A DNA stretch of 64,000 nucleotides from Streptomyces nigrescens (GCA_024349765.1 AP026073.1:5704001-5768000); one strand, 5' to 3'. Counted from the stretch's first letter, positions 44,472 through 53,169 are shown. Program-made: numbers and translations. The notes: generated by a model not told the origin, from the sequence alone.

Positions 44472-44833
44472 GCGAGCCCACGCCGCCTTGGGCTCCCTCC
44501 CTGAGCGGGCAGAAGCGGGTCTGCGCGTCGGCCGTAAGCGGGCCCAAGCCCTCGTGTGCGTCTGCCGTGAGCACGCCCGAGCCCTCTTGCGCGTCGGCCA
44601 TGAGCGGCCCCGAGCCATCTCGCTCACCCGCCCTGAGCAGGCCCGAGCGGTCCGGCGTTCCTGCCGCGACGGGGAGCGAGTGGCCGGTCGTTCCCTCGCC
44701 GGCGATCCGTGAGCGATCCCGCGTCGCCGCCATGACGCGACGCCACTTCCCGTTTCCTGCGCCTTCCACGCAGGCGCACGAGCGGTCCGGCGTGCCCGAC
44801 GTCCGAACCATGAGGTTAGGCTCGCCTTCGTGA
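44468..44833 (+). CDS. Possible 121-residue repeat protein coupled to the HTH-citrate synthase gene
   Basis: A GTG overlapping the citrate synthase stop (GTGA) opens an ORF. Its middle consists of an 11-residue tandem repeat: CASAVSGPKPS, CASAVSTPEPS, CASAMSGPEPS and RSPALSRPERS. Third positions are moderately G/C-rich. It has no recognisable domain, and the minus strand is open too, so this may be noncoding repeat DNA. It runs through the iron box and overlaps the next start by four bases. If translated it would couple the citrate synthase and ferredoxin genes. Confidence 0.35.
   Translation: MSEPTPPWAPSLSGQKRVCASAVSGPKPSCASAVSTPEPSCASAMSGPEPSRSPALSRPERSGVPAATGSEWPVVPSPAIRERSRVAAMTRRHFPFPAPSTQAHERSGVPDVRTMRLGSPS
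44522..44653. repeat. Four tandem 33-bp repeats
   Basis: Four head-to-tail degenerate copies of a 33-base unit (core TGCGCGTCGGCCGTAAGCGG) lie between the HTH-citrate synthase and the ferredoxin genes. The fourth is the most diverged. Unit length is a multiple of three, so the reading frame is kept. Confidence 0.8.
44811..44829. promoter_or_regulatory. Candidate iron box (DmdR1/IdeR operator)
   Basis: TGAGGTTAGGCTCGCCTTC matches the 19-bp actinobacterial iron box TTAGGTTAGGCTCACCTAA at 15 positions, including the whole GGTTAGGCTC core. It directly abuts the GTG start of the ferredoxin gene at 44830. The embedded TAGGCT (44817-44822) would serve as a -10 for a leaderless transcript. Confidence 0.72.
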
Positions 44834-45774
44834 GTACCTGCGCCACTGCCTCCCGTAACGGGGCCGAACCGCTCGCCGGGACCTCGGCCACCGCCCGCAC
44901 CTGGTTGCTCATCGAGCAGACCGGCCCCTGGGGAGCCAAGGCGCTCACGGACAGCCACCTCGGCCCCGGACTCGGCCGGGCCCTGAACGCCGCGGCGGAC
45001 GGGACCGGCGTACGCATCGCCCTGATCCGGCGCCCGGGCCGCCATGCCGACTGCCACGGCGTCTCCCGCCGCCGGCTCTTCCTCGCGCACACCGCGCCGG
45101 GGCGCTCCTGGGTCCGCACGACCACCGTCACCGATCCCGGCGCCGCCCTCGGGCTGGACTTCGCCGCCCTCGGCGCGGGCGAACACCACGGCATCTGGGA
45201 ACCGCACTCCGGCGACCCGCTGGTCCTCGTCTGCACCAACGGCAAACGGGACCGTTGCTGCGCCCTGCTCGGCCGACCCCTGGCCGCGGAACTCGCCGCC
45301 GCCGGAATCGACACCTGGGAGGTCACCCACCTGGGCGGCCATCGCTTCTCCCCCACCCTTTTTCTCCTTCCTTACGGTTACGCCTACGGCCGTGCCTCGG
45401 CGCATCTGGTCAAGTCCGCCGTGGAGGCGGCGCGCAGTGGACGGATCGTCTTGGAGCACTGCCGTGGCCGTTCGGCCTGGGACCGCCCCGCCCAGGCGGC
45501 CGACCTCGCGGTCCGTGCCCGGATCCATGAGGACCGCGCGGACGCCCTCGACGTCGTACGGGTCGAGGCCCTGCCGCCCGCCCCCGACGCCACACCGGCC
45601 GGCAGTGCGGGACCGTCCTGGGGCGTCACGGTCGCGCACACGGACGGCCGGACCTGGCAGGTGACCGTCGAACAGCGCACCGACGGCGCTCCCGCGCCGG
45701 CCAGCTGCGGGGCACCCCTCCTTCCCCCGGCGCGGATGGCGGTCTTCTCGCTCACCGCCGCAGATCCGGCCTGA
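44830..45774 (+). CDS. Sucrase/ferredoxin-like (thioredoxin-fold [2Fe-2S]) protein
   Basis: This is a 314-residue protein. The C-terminal half contains the thioredoxin-like ferredoxin signature CTNGKRDRCC followed by HLGGHRFSPT, which together supply cysteines and a histidine for an iron-sulfur cluster. This is the sucraseferredoxin-like family seen in plants, fungi and actinobacteria, with a likely electron-transfer or reductase role. The iron box just before the start suggests repression by iron-bound DmdR1 and use in iron starvation, for example siderophore iron release; that is inference. The GTG start lacks an SD, consistent with leaderless translation. Confidence 0.88.
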   Translation: MSTCATASRNGAEPLAGTSATARTWLLIEQTGPWGAKALTDSHLGPGLGRALNAAADGTGVRIALIRRPGRHADCHGVSRRRLFLAHTAPGRSWVRTTTVTDPGAALGLDFAALGAGEHHGIWEPHSGDPLVLVCTNGKRDRCCALLGRPLAAELAAAGIDTWEVTHLGGHRFSPTLFLLPYGYAYGRASAHLVKSAVEAARSGRIVLEHCRGRSAWDRPAQAADLAVRARIHEDRADALDVVRVEALPPAPDATPAGSAGPSWGVTVAHTDGRTWQVTVEQRTDGAPAPASCGAPLLPPARMAVFSLTAADPA

Positions 45775-46078
45775 CTCCTTCACGACTTCGCGGACACCGA
45801 CCCGGCCACCGACACGGCCGTGTCGGCTCCGACACCGTCACGGACTGTGACGACTCTGCGAGAGTAAGCGGTCACGCTCCGCGACCGAAAGGCCTGTGGA
45901 TAACTCCCGCGAACCCGTCCTTCGCCGTCCACAGCCCGCTTGGCCGCTCCCGTCAACCCGCTCGGTCGCTCCCGTCGCGTCCCGGCCGACGCGCCCCGCG
46001 TGGCCACCCGGACACCCTCCGAATTCCTCGCCGCAGGGATTACCGGCCCGGCGGTCGGCCCGCTTACTGTTCGTCCGT
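45775..46078. other. Intergenic region upstream of the CitA-like kinase
   Basis: In this 304-base gap I see no gene. It contains TGTGGATAA at 45895-45903, a perfect E. coli-type DnaA box, with a GTCCACAG in opposite orientation about 25 bases on. TACTGT at about 46065 could be a -10 just before the kinase start. The 15-mer GCCTGTGGATAACTC around the DnaA-like box also occurs at about 338-352. Confidence 0.5.
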
Positions 46079-47893
46079 ATGGGCGAGAAGGAAGCGTCGG
46101 TTCCGCGCCCGAGCGCCACAGAGCCCTCGGGCCCCGCACCGTTTCCCGCCGGTGCCTCCGCCCCGAGCAAAGCGACCGCCCCGCTCAGCGCTGCCAAGGC
46201 ACGCACCACGGCCGGACCGCGCCTGACGCGCCCCCGGCTGGGCTGGCCGCGGCGCGTCTTCTCCCAGGTGCTGATGATGCAGCTGGCCATCGCCACGGGG
46301 GTCACCGCGCTGGCGACCGGCCTGTTCCTCGCCCCGCTCAGCGCCCAACTGGACGACCAGGCGATGCGCCGGGCGCTCGCGATCGCCCAGACCACCGCCG
46401 CCGAACCGCGTCTCGACGACGCGCTGGAGGCGTCCCGCCCGAGCCCGCACGGCCCCGTCCAGAACGAGGCGGAACGGATCCGCGCGGCCACCGGCGCCGA
46501 GTACGTCGTGATCATGGACAAGCGCGGGGTGCGCTGGTCCCACACCGATCCGGACGAGATCGGGCGCCACGTCTCCACCGACCCGAGCGCCGCGCTCTCC
46601 GGCCGTGAGGTCATGCAGATCGACGAGGGCACCCTCGGCCGCTCCGCGCGCGGCAAGGTCCCGTTGCGGGACGAGCACGGCAAGGTCGTCGGCGCGGTCT
46701 CGGTCGGCATCGCGTACGAGAGCGTGCAGGAGCGGCTGCTGTCCACCGTGCCCCAACTGCTCGCGTACGCGGGCGGGGCGCTCGCCGCCGGGGCACTGGC
46801 CGCCTATCTCGTCTCCCGCCGTCTCCAGCGGCGCACCCATGACCTGGCCTTCTCCGACATCTCCGCGCTGCTCGCCGAGCGGGAGGCGATGCTGCACGGC
46901 ATCCGGGAGGGCTTCGTCGCGCTCGACGGGCAGGGCCGGATCCGCCTGATGAACGACGAGGCGCAGCGCCTCCTCGATCTGCGCGCCGAGGACACCGGCC
47001 GCCCCCTGGAGGCCGCCCTTCCCCCGGGCCGTACGACCGATGTGCTGGCCGGCCGCGTCTCGGGCGCCGACCTGCTGGCGGTCAGCGGGCACCGGGTGCT
47101 GGTGGCGAACCGTATGCCGACCGACGACGGCGGCGCGGTGGTCACCCTGCGCGACCGCACGGAGCTGGAGCGGCTGGGCCGCGAACTCGACGGCACCCGC
47201 GGTCTCATCGACGCCCTCCGGGCCCAGGACCACGAGCACGCCAACCGGCTGCACACTCTCCTGGGCCTGCTCGAACTGGGGCTGCACGAGGAGGCCGTGG
47301 AGTTCGTGACCCGCGTTGTGGGCGTCCACCGGGCCACCGCGGAGCAGGTCACCGAGCGCATCCACGACCCGCTGCTGGCCGCCCTCCTGGTGGGCAAGGC
47401 CACCGTCGCCGCCGAACGGGGCGTGTCCCTGCGGATCGCGTCCGGCACCCGGCTGCCCGACCGCCTGATCGACCCGCACAGCCTGGTCACCGTCCTCGGC
47501 AATCTCGTCGACAACGCCCTGGACGCCACTGCCGGCGCGCCCGACGCCCAGGTGGAGGTGGAGGTGCGGGCCGAGGGACGGACCGCCGTCGTGCGCGTCG
47601 CCGACAACGGGCCGGGCGTGCCCGAGGAGCGCCGGGCCGAGATCTTCACCGAGGGCTGGACCACCAAGGAGCCGCCCGCCCACGGGCAGCGCGGCATCGG
47701 ACTCGCGCTCGTCCGCCGGCTCGCCGAGCGCTACGGGGGCGGCGCCGTGGTGGACGAACGACCAGGAGGCGGGGCCGTGTTCACCGTCACGGTCCCCGAT
47801 GCCCTCTCCGAGGAGCTTCCCGAGCCGGCCGGGATGGCCGGTGACCCCGGGGGCGCGCGCCGCGCCGAGGACGCCACGGAGGCAGGCCGGTGA
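46079..47893 (+). CDS. CitA/DcuS-family sensor histidine kinase
   Basis: This is a 604-residue protein. A long Pro/Ser-rich cytoplasmic N-terminus precedes TM1 at about residues 62-85. The periplasmic-type PDC/CitA sensor domain (about 90-215) contains YVVIMDKRGVRWSHTDPDEI. TM2 lies at about 220-245, followed by a PAS domain (REGFVALDGQGRIRLMNDEA), the DcuS-type H-box QDHEHANRLHTLLGLLELG, and the HATPase (NLVDNALDA, GIGLALVRRL). Such kinases sense carboxylates such as citrate or fumarate. It overlaps the regulator gene by four bases. No SD precedes the ATG, so the start is less certain. Confidence 0.88.
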   Translation: MGEKEASVPRPSATEPSGPAPFPAGASAPSKATAPLSAAKARTTAGPRLTRPRLGWPRRVFSQVLMMQLAIATGVTALATGLFLAPLSAQLDDQAMRRALAIAQTTAAEPRLDDALEASRPSPHGPVQNEAERIRAATGAEYVVIMDKRGVRWSHTDPDEIGRHVSTDPSAALSGREVMQIDEGTLGRSARGKVPLRDEHGKVVGAVSVGIAYESVQERLLSTVPQLLAYAGGALAAGALAAYLVSRRLQRRTHDLAFSDISALLAEREAMLHGIREGFVALDGQGRIRLMNDEAQRLLDLRAEDTGRPLEAALPPGRTTDVLAGRVSGADLLAVSGHRVLVANRMPTDDGGAVVTLRDRTELERLGRELDGTRGLIDALRAQDHEHANRLHTLLGLLELGLHEEAVEFVTRVVGVHRATAEQVTERIHDPLLAALLVGKATVAAERGVSLRIASGTRLPDRLIDPHSLVTVLGNLVDNALDATAGAPDAQVEVEVRAEGRTAVVRVADNGPGVPEERRAEIFTEGWTTKEPPAHGQRGIGLALVRRLAERYGGGAVVDERPGGGAVFTVTVPDALSEELPEPAGMAGDPGGARRAEDATEAGR

Positions 47894-48564
47894 TCGACGT
47901 ACTGATCGTGGACGACGATGCGCAGGTCGCGCGGATCAACGCCGCCTATGTCGCCAAGGTGCAGGGTTTCCGGGTCAGTTGTGTCGCACATACGGCGGCG
48001 GAGGCCCTGGCCGCCCTGGAGACACATCCCGTCGAGCTGATCCTGCTGGACCACTACCTGCCCGACCGGACCGGCCTCCAACTGGTCGGCGAACTACGGC
48101 GTCGTGGCCTCTTCACCGACGTGATCATGGTGACGGCGGCCCGCGACATCGCGACCGTACAGGCCGCGATGCGGCACGGCGCGCTCCAGTACCTGGTCAA
48201 GCCGTTCACCTTCGCTGGCCTGCGCTCCAAGCTGGAGGGCTATGCGGCGCTGCACCGCACCTTCGCCGGCGGCGGGCAGGCCGAGCAGTCCGAAGTCGAC
48301 CGGCTATTCGGCGCGTTGGGCGCCGCCAACGCCGGGCCCGCCGAGCTGCCCAAGGGGCACTCCACCGCCACCGCCGACCGTGTGCGCGCGGTGCTGCGCT
48401 CCGCGGACACCCCGCTCTCGGCCCAGGACGTCGCCCACCGGGCCGGACTGAGCCGGCAGACCGCCCAGCGCTATCTGAAGCTCCTGGAACGCGCCGGCCG
48501 GATCCGCCTCACCCTCCGGTACGGCGAGACGGGCCGCCCGGAACACCGCTACGAATGGGTCTGA
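47890..48564 (+). CDS. CitB/DcuR-family response regulator
   Basis: This is a 224-residue protein. Receiver domain with acidic DDD at 8-10, phospho-acceptor Asp54 (LILLDHYLPD) and Lys in YLVKPFTF. The C-terminal HTH of the CitB type (LSAQDVAHRAGLSRQTAQRY, then LKLLERAGRI) binds DNA. It forms a two-component system with the overlapping CitA-like kinase. The convergent solute symporter operon next door is a plausible target, since such systems usually control organic-acid uptake; this is inference. Confidence 0.9.
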   Translation: MIDVLIVDDDAQVARINAAYVAKVQGFRVSCVAHTAAEALAALETHPVELILLDHYLPDRTGLQLVGELRRRGLFTDVIMVTAARDIATVQAAMRHGALQYLVKPFTFAGLRSKLEGYAALHRTFAGGGQAEQSEVDRLFGALGAANAGPAELPKGHSTATADRVRAVLRSADTPLSAQDVAHRAGLSRQTAQRYLKLLERAGRIRLTLRYGETGRPEHRYEWV

Positions 48565-48577
48565 CCCCTGGCGGAGG

Positions 48578-50179
48578 CTAGACCGCGCCCGCCCCGGTGA
48601 GCGCCCGTACCTCCGTCTCCGCGTGCCGGGCCGGATCGGCGGCCTCCGGGGAGAGCAGTGTTCCCAGCCAGCCCATCAGGAAGCCCAAGGGGATCGAGAC
48701 GGCCCCCGGGTTGGACAGCGGGAAGACGGCGAAGTCCAGGTGGGGGAAGAGGGATTCCGGGCCTCCGGAGACCACGGGTGAGAGGACCACCAGGGTGAGC
48801 GCGGGGACCAGCCCGCCGTAGACGGACCAGACGGCCCCCCGTGTCGTGAAGCGGCGCCAGAACAGGGCGTAGAGCAGGGCCGGCACATTGGCCGAGGCGG
48901 CGACCGCGAAGGCCAGGCCCACCAGGAAGGCGATGTTCAGGTCCTGGGCGAGCAGCGCCAGGGCGATGGCGACGGCTCCGACCGCGACCGCGGCGAGCCG
49001 TGCCACGGCCACCTCGCGGCGCTGCGCGTCCCGTACCGTGCCGCGCGGGCGGCGCAGCGAGGCGTACAGGTCGTGGGCCACGGACGACGAGGCGAGGGTG
49101 ATGCCGGCGACCACGGCCAGGATGGTGGCGAAGGCGACCGCGGCCACCACGGCGAACAGAACCGTTCCTCCGGTGGAGCCCGCCCCGCCTCCCAGGTCGA
49201 CGGCGAGCAGCGGAACGGCGGTGTTGCCCGCCGGGTTGGAGGCCCGGACCGCATCGCTGCCCACTACGGCGGCGGCCCCGAAGCCGAGCACGACGGTCAT
49301 CAGGTAGAAGCCGCCGATCAGCCCGATGGACCAGCCGACGGAACGGCGGGCGGCCCGCGCCGTGGGCACGGTGTAGAACCGCGACAGGATGTGCGGCAGC
49401 CCCGCCGTCCCCAGGACGAGCGCCAGGCCGAGGCTGAGGAAGTCCAGCCGCGCGGTCCAGTCACCGCCGTATTTGAGACCCGGCGCGAGGAACGCCCGTC
49501 CGTGGCCGCTGCGTTCGGCGGCGGTGGTCAGCAGTGCGCCGAGGTCCCCGTGGAACCGGATCACCACCAGGACGGTCAGGGCCACGGCCCCGCCCAGGAG
49601 GAGCACCGCCTTGACCACCTGGATCCAGGTGGTGGCCCGCATCCCGCCGAAGGCGACGTAGACCACCATGAGGGCGCCCACGCCGATCACCATCCAGGTA
49701 CGGGCCTGCGGTCCGGCGCCGCCGAGCAGAAGCGCCACCAGACTGCCGGCACCGACCATCTGCGCCACCAGATAGAGCACGGACACGGTGACGGACGCGG
49801 CGCCGACCGCGATCCGCACGGGGCGCTCCCGCATCCGTGCGGCGACGACATCGGCGAGGGTGAACCGCCCGCAGTTCCGGACGAGTTCGGCCACCAGGAA
49901 GAGCACGAGCAGCCAGGCGACGAGGAAGCCGACCGAATACAGCAGCCCGTCGTAGCCGAAGAGGGCGATCAGCCCGGTGACGCCGAGGAAGGACGCGGCG
50001 GACATGTAGTCCCCCGCGATGGCGAAACCATTCTCCATGGGGGAGAAGAGCCTCCCGCCGGCGTAGAACTCCTCCACGGAGCCACGCCTGCGGCGTCCCG
50101 CCCAGAGGGTGATCGCCAGGGTGAGCGCGATGAAGGCGCTGACCAGAGTCAGGGCGAGGGTCTCGTGGCCGCCGGTCAC
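48578..50179 (-). CDS. Sodium:solute symporter (acetate/ActP-like)
   Basis: This 533-residue protein of the SSS family has about 13 membrane helices. The signature region SVEEFYAGGRLFSPMENGFA and IAGDYMSAASFLG is that of ActP/MctC-type monocarboxylate transporters. It probably takes up acetate, propionate or pyruvate with sodium or protons. The GTG start at 50179 overlaps the DUF485 gene by four bases, the usual pairing of a small DUF485 protein with ActP. Confidence 0.92.
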   Translation of the reverse strand: MTGGHETLALTLVSAFIALTLAITLWAGRRRRGSVEEFYAGGRLFSPMENGFAIAGDYMSAASFLGVTGLIALFGYDGLLYSVGFLVAWLLVLFLVAELVRNCGRFTLADVVAARMRERPVRIAVGAASVTVSVLYLVAQMVGAGSLVALLLGGAGPQARTWMVIGVGALMVVYVAFGGMRATTWIQVVKAVLLLGGAVALTVLVVIRFHGDLGALLTTAAERSGHGRAFLAPGLKYGGDWTARLDFLSLGLALVLGTAGLPHILSRFYTVPTARAARRSVGWSIGLIGGFYLMTVVLGFGAAAVVGSDAVRASNPAGNTAVPLLAVDLGGGAGSTGGTVLFAVVAAVAFATILAVVAGITLASSSVAHDLYASLRRPRGTVRDAQRREVAVARLAAVAVGAVAIALALLAQDLNIAFLVGLAFAVAASANVPALLYALFWRRFTTRGAVWSVYGGLVPALTLVVLSPVVSGGPESLFPHLDFAVFPLSNPGAVSIPLGFLMGWLGTLLSPEAADPARHAETEVRALTGAGAV

Positions 50180-50679
50180 CGCGTGTTCCCCCCGGTCAGT
50201 TCCTGGGTTTCCCAGCGGATCTCCAGCGCCGCGCGGTCCCGCCGCAGCCGTGCGTGCCGCATGTAGGCCCAGGCGAGCAGAAACGTTGTGGCGAACTGGC
50301 CTAGCCCGGCGGCCATCGCGACGTTGAAGGCGCCGACGAGCGGACGGGCCATGAGCCCCGGCGCGGCGATCGCCGCCACCACATAGGCGAGGTACCAGAC
50401 CAGGAAGGCAAGAGTGGCCGGGACGACGAAGCTCCGGTAACGGCGGCGCACCTCCTGGAACGCCCCACTTCGGTGCACCGCCAGATAGATCTCGCCCGGG
50501 GGAATCCCGCTGTCCCGCGGCCCTCCTACGGTCAGCGGCTCCCCGGCATCCCCTTCGCGGCCCGCCGCGTCCGCCGCACCGGCCGATTCCGCCCACCCGG
50601 GGGCGAGGGCGTCGTACCAGGGGTCGTCGAGCCGTACGGCCCCGGGCTCACCGGCCGAGCGGCCGTCGTGCTTGTCCAC
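50176..50679 (-). CDS. DUF485 membrane protein
   Basis: This 167-residue protein has an N-terminal disordered, acidic stretch of about 70 residues not found in the short E. coli YjcH. The DUF485 core with two membrane helices follows (FVVPATLAFLVWYLAYVVAA and VAMAAGLGQFATTFLLAWAY). DUF485 proteins are encoded with ActP-like symporters and are thought to support them. GTG start with AAGGAGAG upstream. Confidence 0.9.
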   Translation of the reverse strand: MDKHDGRSAGEPGAVRLDDPWYDALAPGWAESAGAADAAGREGDAGEPLTVGGPRDSGIPPGEIYLAVHRSGAFQEVRRRYRSFVVPATLAFLVWYLAYVVAAIAAPGLMARPLVGAFNVAMAAGLGQFATTFLLAWAYMRHARLRRDRAALEIRWETQELTGGNTR

Positions 50680-50796
50680 CGAACTCTCCTTGGTGCACGG
50701 GTTGGTTGTCCGTGCCGCCCAAGGGTGGACAGAAAGGAAGATCCCGGACGTGGGCTTCCGGACCCTTCACCCCATCAGGTGATGGACCACCAGGAA

Positions 50797-51471
50797 CTAC
50801 CCGGGCGGCTGTGCGAGCCCGTGGCGGTACGCGTAGTGGATCGCCTGAGCCCGGTCGCGCAGCCCCGCCTTGGCGAAGAGATTGTTGATGTGGGTCTTCA
50901 CGGTCGCCGTGGAGACGTGCAGGGTGCGGGCGATCTCCGGATTCGACAGCCCCTCCGCGACCAGCCGCAACACCTCCACCTCGCGCGCGGTGAGCCCGTC
51001 CGGGGGCTCCGCCGGCGGCTGCGGCACGGTGTGCGCGGGCTCGGTGAAGCGCTCCAGGAGGCGGCGCTGGATCTTCGGCGACAGGCCCGCCTCACCGGAG
51101 AGCACGTCGTCGATGGCGCGGACGATCTCGTCACCGTCCGCGTCCTTGGTCAGATAGCCGCGGGCGCCGGCCTGCAGGGCGGGGAAGAGCGAGTCGTCGT
51201 CGGCGTAGGTGGTGAGCACCACGACCTGGGTGCCGGGGTGCTCCGCGCGGATCCGGCGGGTGGCCTCGACCCCGTCGCAGCGGGGCATGCGCAGGTCCAT
51301 CAGGACGACGTCCGGGGCGTAACGGGCGACCAGTTGGACCGCCTCCTCGCCGTCCGGCGCCGAACCGACGACCTCAATGCCCGGCAACAGCCCCAGCAGC
51401 ATCACGATTCCCTCGCGCACCACCGTCTGGTCATCGGCGACCACGACCCGCGTCACCGTACGTGCCGTCAT
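50797..51471 (-). CDS. NarL/LuxR-family response regulator
   Basis: This is a 224-residue protein. Receiver domain with phospho-acceptor Asp59 (VVLMDLRMPRCDG) and a C-terminal LuxR-type HTH (LTAREVEVLRLVAEGLSNPE, TVKTHINNLFAKAGLRDRAQ). It partners the upstream kinase, overlapping by four bases (ATGA). Targets are unknown; it may act on the adjacent membrane protein operon or on remote genes. Confidence 0.92.
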   Translation of the reverse strand: MTARTVTRVVVADDQTVVREGIVMLLGLLPGIEVVGSAPDGEEAVQLVARYAPDVVLMDLRMPRCDGVEATRRIRAEHPGTQVVVLTTYADDDSLFPALQAGARGYLTKDADGDEIVRAIDDVLSGEAGLSPKIQRRLLERFTEPAHTVPQPPAEPPDGLTAREVEVLRLVAEGLSNPEIARTLHVSTATVKTHINNLFAKAGLRDRAQAIHYAYRHGLAQPPG

Positions 51472-52700
51472 GCGGGCACCCTCAACCGCACCACGAAACC
51501 CTCCTCGTCAGGGCCGGACTCCAGCGTTCCGCCGAGGAGTTCGGCGCGCTCCCGCATCCCGAGCAGACCGTACCCGGAACCGCTCGCGGAGAGTTCGGCG
51601 GACCGCCCGCGGCCCCCGTCGTCCCGCACTTCGAGCCCCACGTCGTCCGCCCCGTAGTCCAGCCGCACCCTCACCCGCGCCCCCGGGGCGTGTTTGCGCA
51701 CGTTCGTGAGCGCCTCCTGGGCGACTCTGCGGACCGCGAGGCCCGCCTCGGCCGGCAGCACACGGGGCTCGCCCGTCACATCCAGCCGAGCGCCCTCAGC
51801 GGCCGTCAGACGGCGCAGGAGGTCCTCGACCGGGATCATCTCCCCGCGGAGGGCGGAAAGCGCCTCACGGGTGCCGTCAAGCCCTTCCCGGGCCATCCCC
51901 CGGCACGCCACGACCCGCTCCAGGAGCTGTGCGCGGTCCGCCTCCAGGTCGGGACTGCGCTGGATCAGTTGCCGCACCGCCTCCAGATGCACCAACTGGG
52001 CGCTCAGGCTGTGGGCGAGGACGTCGTGGATCTCCCGCGCGATCCGGCCCCGTTCGGCCAGTGCCGCCGACTCCGCCTCGGCCTTGCGGGCCGCCCGCTC
52101 CTGGGTCAGCAGCCGCTGGGCGTTACCGCGCGCCTCGGCGTCGAGGCGGATGACGTAGCCGGCCAGGGCCAGGCCCGCGGTGGTCGTGGTGGTCGTCAGC
52201 CAGCTGTCGGTGTTCATCACGGCGTACGCGGCGAGCGCGGCCGACGAGCACAGCAGGCCGACGGCCAGCGGCAGCCGCTCCATCGCGGTGATGGCACAAG
52301 CGCACCACAGGACGATCGCCGGCGTCCGGGCACCGGCGAAGGAGAAGCCGAAGGCCGCGGCCTCCAGGACGAGCAACAGGCCGACGGACGGCCAGAGAAG
52401 GCGCTCGCGCGTCACGCGGAAGAAGGCGCGGAACACCACGAGCGTGGTGGCGACCCCCGCGAGCGCCGCCACCAGTGCCCAGCCCCGGAAGTGCGGCCCG
52501 GCCACGGTGGACCACGTCAGCCCCGCGACGACCAGGACGCGCACCGACCGGCCGATCCACAACCGGGCGCCGCTCATGCCTTCCCGGGACAGCGGCTCCC
52601 GCAGGGGCCAGCTCGTCAAGGAAGGGGGCAGCACGTACGGGCCTCGGTCGGTGGGTGGCGGTATCGGGCGCGCCGTGGCCTCAGCCCGCGACAGGGACAC
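51468..52700 (-). CDS. NarX-type sensor histidine kinase
   Basis: This 410-residue protein has about five hydrophobic helices in the N-terminal half and no large sensor domain. HisKA_3 has the phospho-acceptor in REIHDVLAHSLSAQLVHLE, and the short HATPase has DDGGRGRS and GSGYGLLGMRERA. Kinases with an intramembrane sensor of this kind often respond to envelope stress. The GTG at 52700 lies inside the preceding gene and has no clear SD; starts at or before MSGARLWIG (about 52577) are alternatives. Confidence 0.85.
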   Translation of the reverse strand: MSLSRAEATARPIPPPTDRGPYVLPPSLTSWPLREPLSREGMSGARLWIGRSVRVLVVAGLTWSTVAGPHFRGWALVAALAGVATTLVVFRAFFRVTRERLLWPSVGLLLVLEAAAFGFSFAGARTPAIVLWCACAITAMERLPLAVGLLCSSAALAAYAVMNTDSWLTTTTTTAGLALAGYVIRLDAEARGNAQRLLTQERAARKAEAESAALAERGRIAREIHDVLAHSLSAQLVHLEAVRQLIQRSPDLEADRAQLLERVVACRGMAREGLDGTREALSALRGEMIPVEDLLRRLTAAEGARLDVTGEPRVLPAEAGLAVRRVAQEALTNVRKHAPGARVRVRLDYGADDVGLEVRDDGGRGRSAELSASGSGYGLLGMRERAELLGGTLESGPDEEGFVVRLRVPA

Positions 52701-53169
52701 CGTACGTCCGCTGGAAGGCCTGGGCCCGCCAGGTGGTGACCCCGGTCCGGGTGAGCAGCATGCCGGCGACCGAGAGCATGATCGCCGGGGTGCCCTGATG
52801 GACGCCCATGACCGCGGCGATGGCCATCAGGCCGCCGCGCAGCACCATGGCGCAGAGCCACACGCCGGCCGCCGCCCAGCTGCCCTTGGTCCACACCACC
52901 CCGTCCGCGTCCGTCCAGATGCGCGTCGTCCAGGCCCAGCCCGCACCGCAGCCCAGCCCTATCAGGAGCCCCACGGCCAGCAGGACGGCGGACGCGGTCC
53001 GGTGGGCGGGGTCCAGGAGGCCGGGGTCGCGCACCGCCAGGAAGGCCAGGACGGCGGGGATCAGCCACCACTTCTTGCCCTCGGACGTGATGCGCTGGGC
53101 GCTGAACTGCTTGATGAACACGAACACGACAGCCGCGGCGATCGCCACGATGTTGAGCAGGCCGCTCAT
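52681..53169 (-). CDS. DUF1453/CcdC-like membrane protein
   Basis: This 162-residue protein has four to five membrane helices (first at residues 4-20, NIVAIAAAVVFVFIKQF; then WWLIPAVLAFLAV and others). The pattern resembles CcdC-like DUF1453 proteins. GGAGG precedes the ATG. It overlaps the kinase gene by about 20 bases and so heads a three-gene operon with the two-component system, suggesting it is sensed, or helps sensing, by the kinase. Function not known. Confidence 0.82.
   Translation of the reverse strand: MSGLLNIVAIAAAVVFVFIKQFSAQRITSEGKKWWLIPAVLAFLAVRDPGLLDPAHRTASAVLLAVGLLIGLGCGAGWAWTTRIWTDADGVVWTKGSWAAAGVWLCAMVLRGGLMAIAAVMGVHQGTPAIMLSVAGMLLTRTGVTTWRAQAFQRTYGVPVAG

Noticed and set aside
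44522-44653. Tandem repeats considered as a CRISPR array
   Set aside because: Units are 33 bp head to tail without unique spacers and no cas gene is near.
41898-45356. 1152-residue minus-strand frame from citrate synthase through the divergent gene
   Set aside because: The start region runs antisense through the HTH-citrate synthase and ferredoxin; the real start is the ATG at 43067 with GAGGAG.
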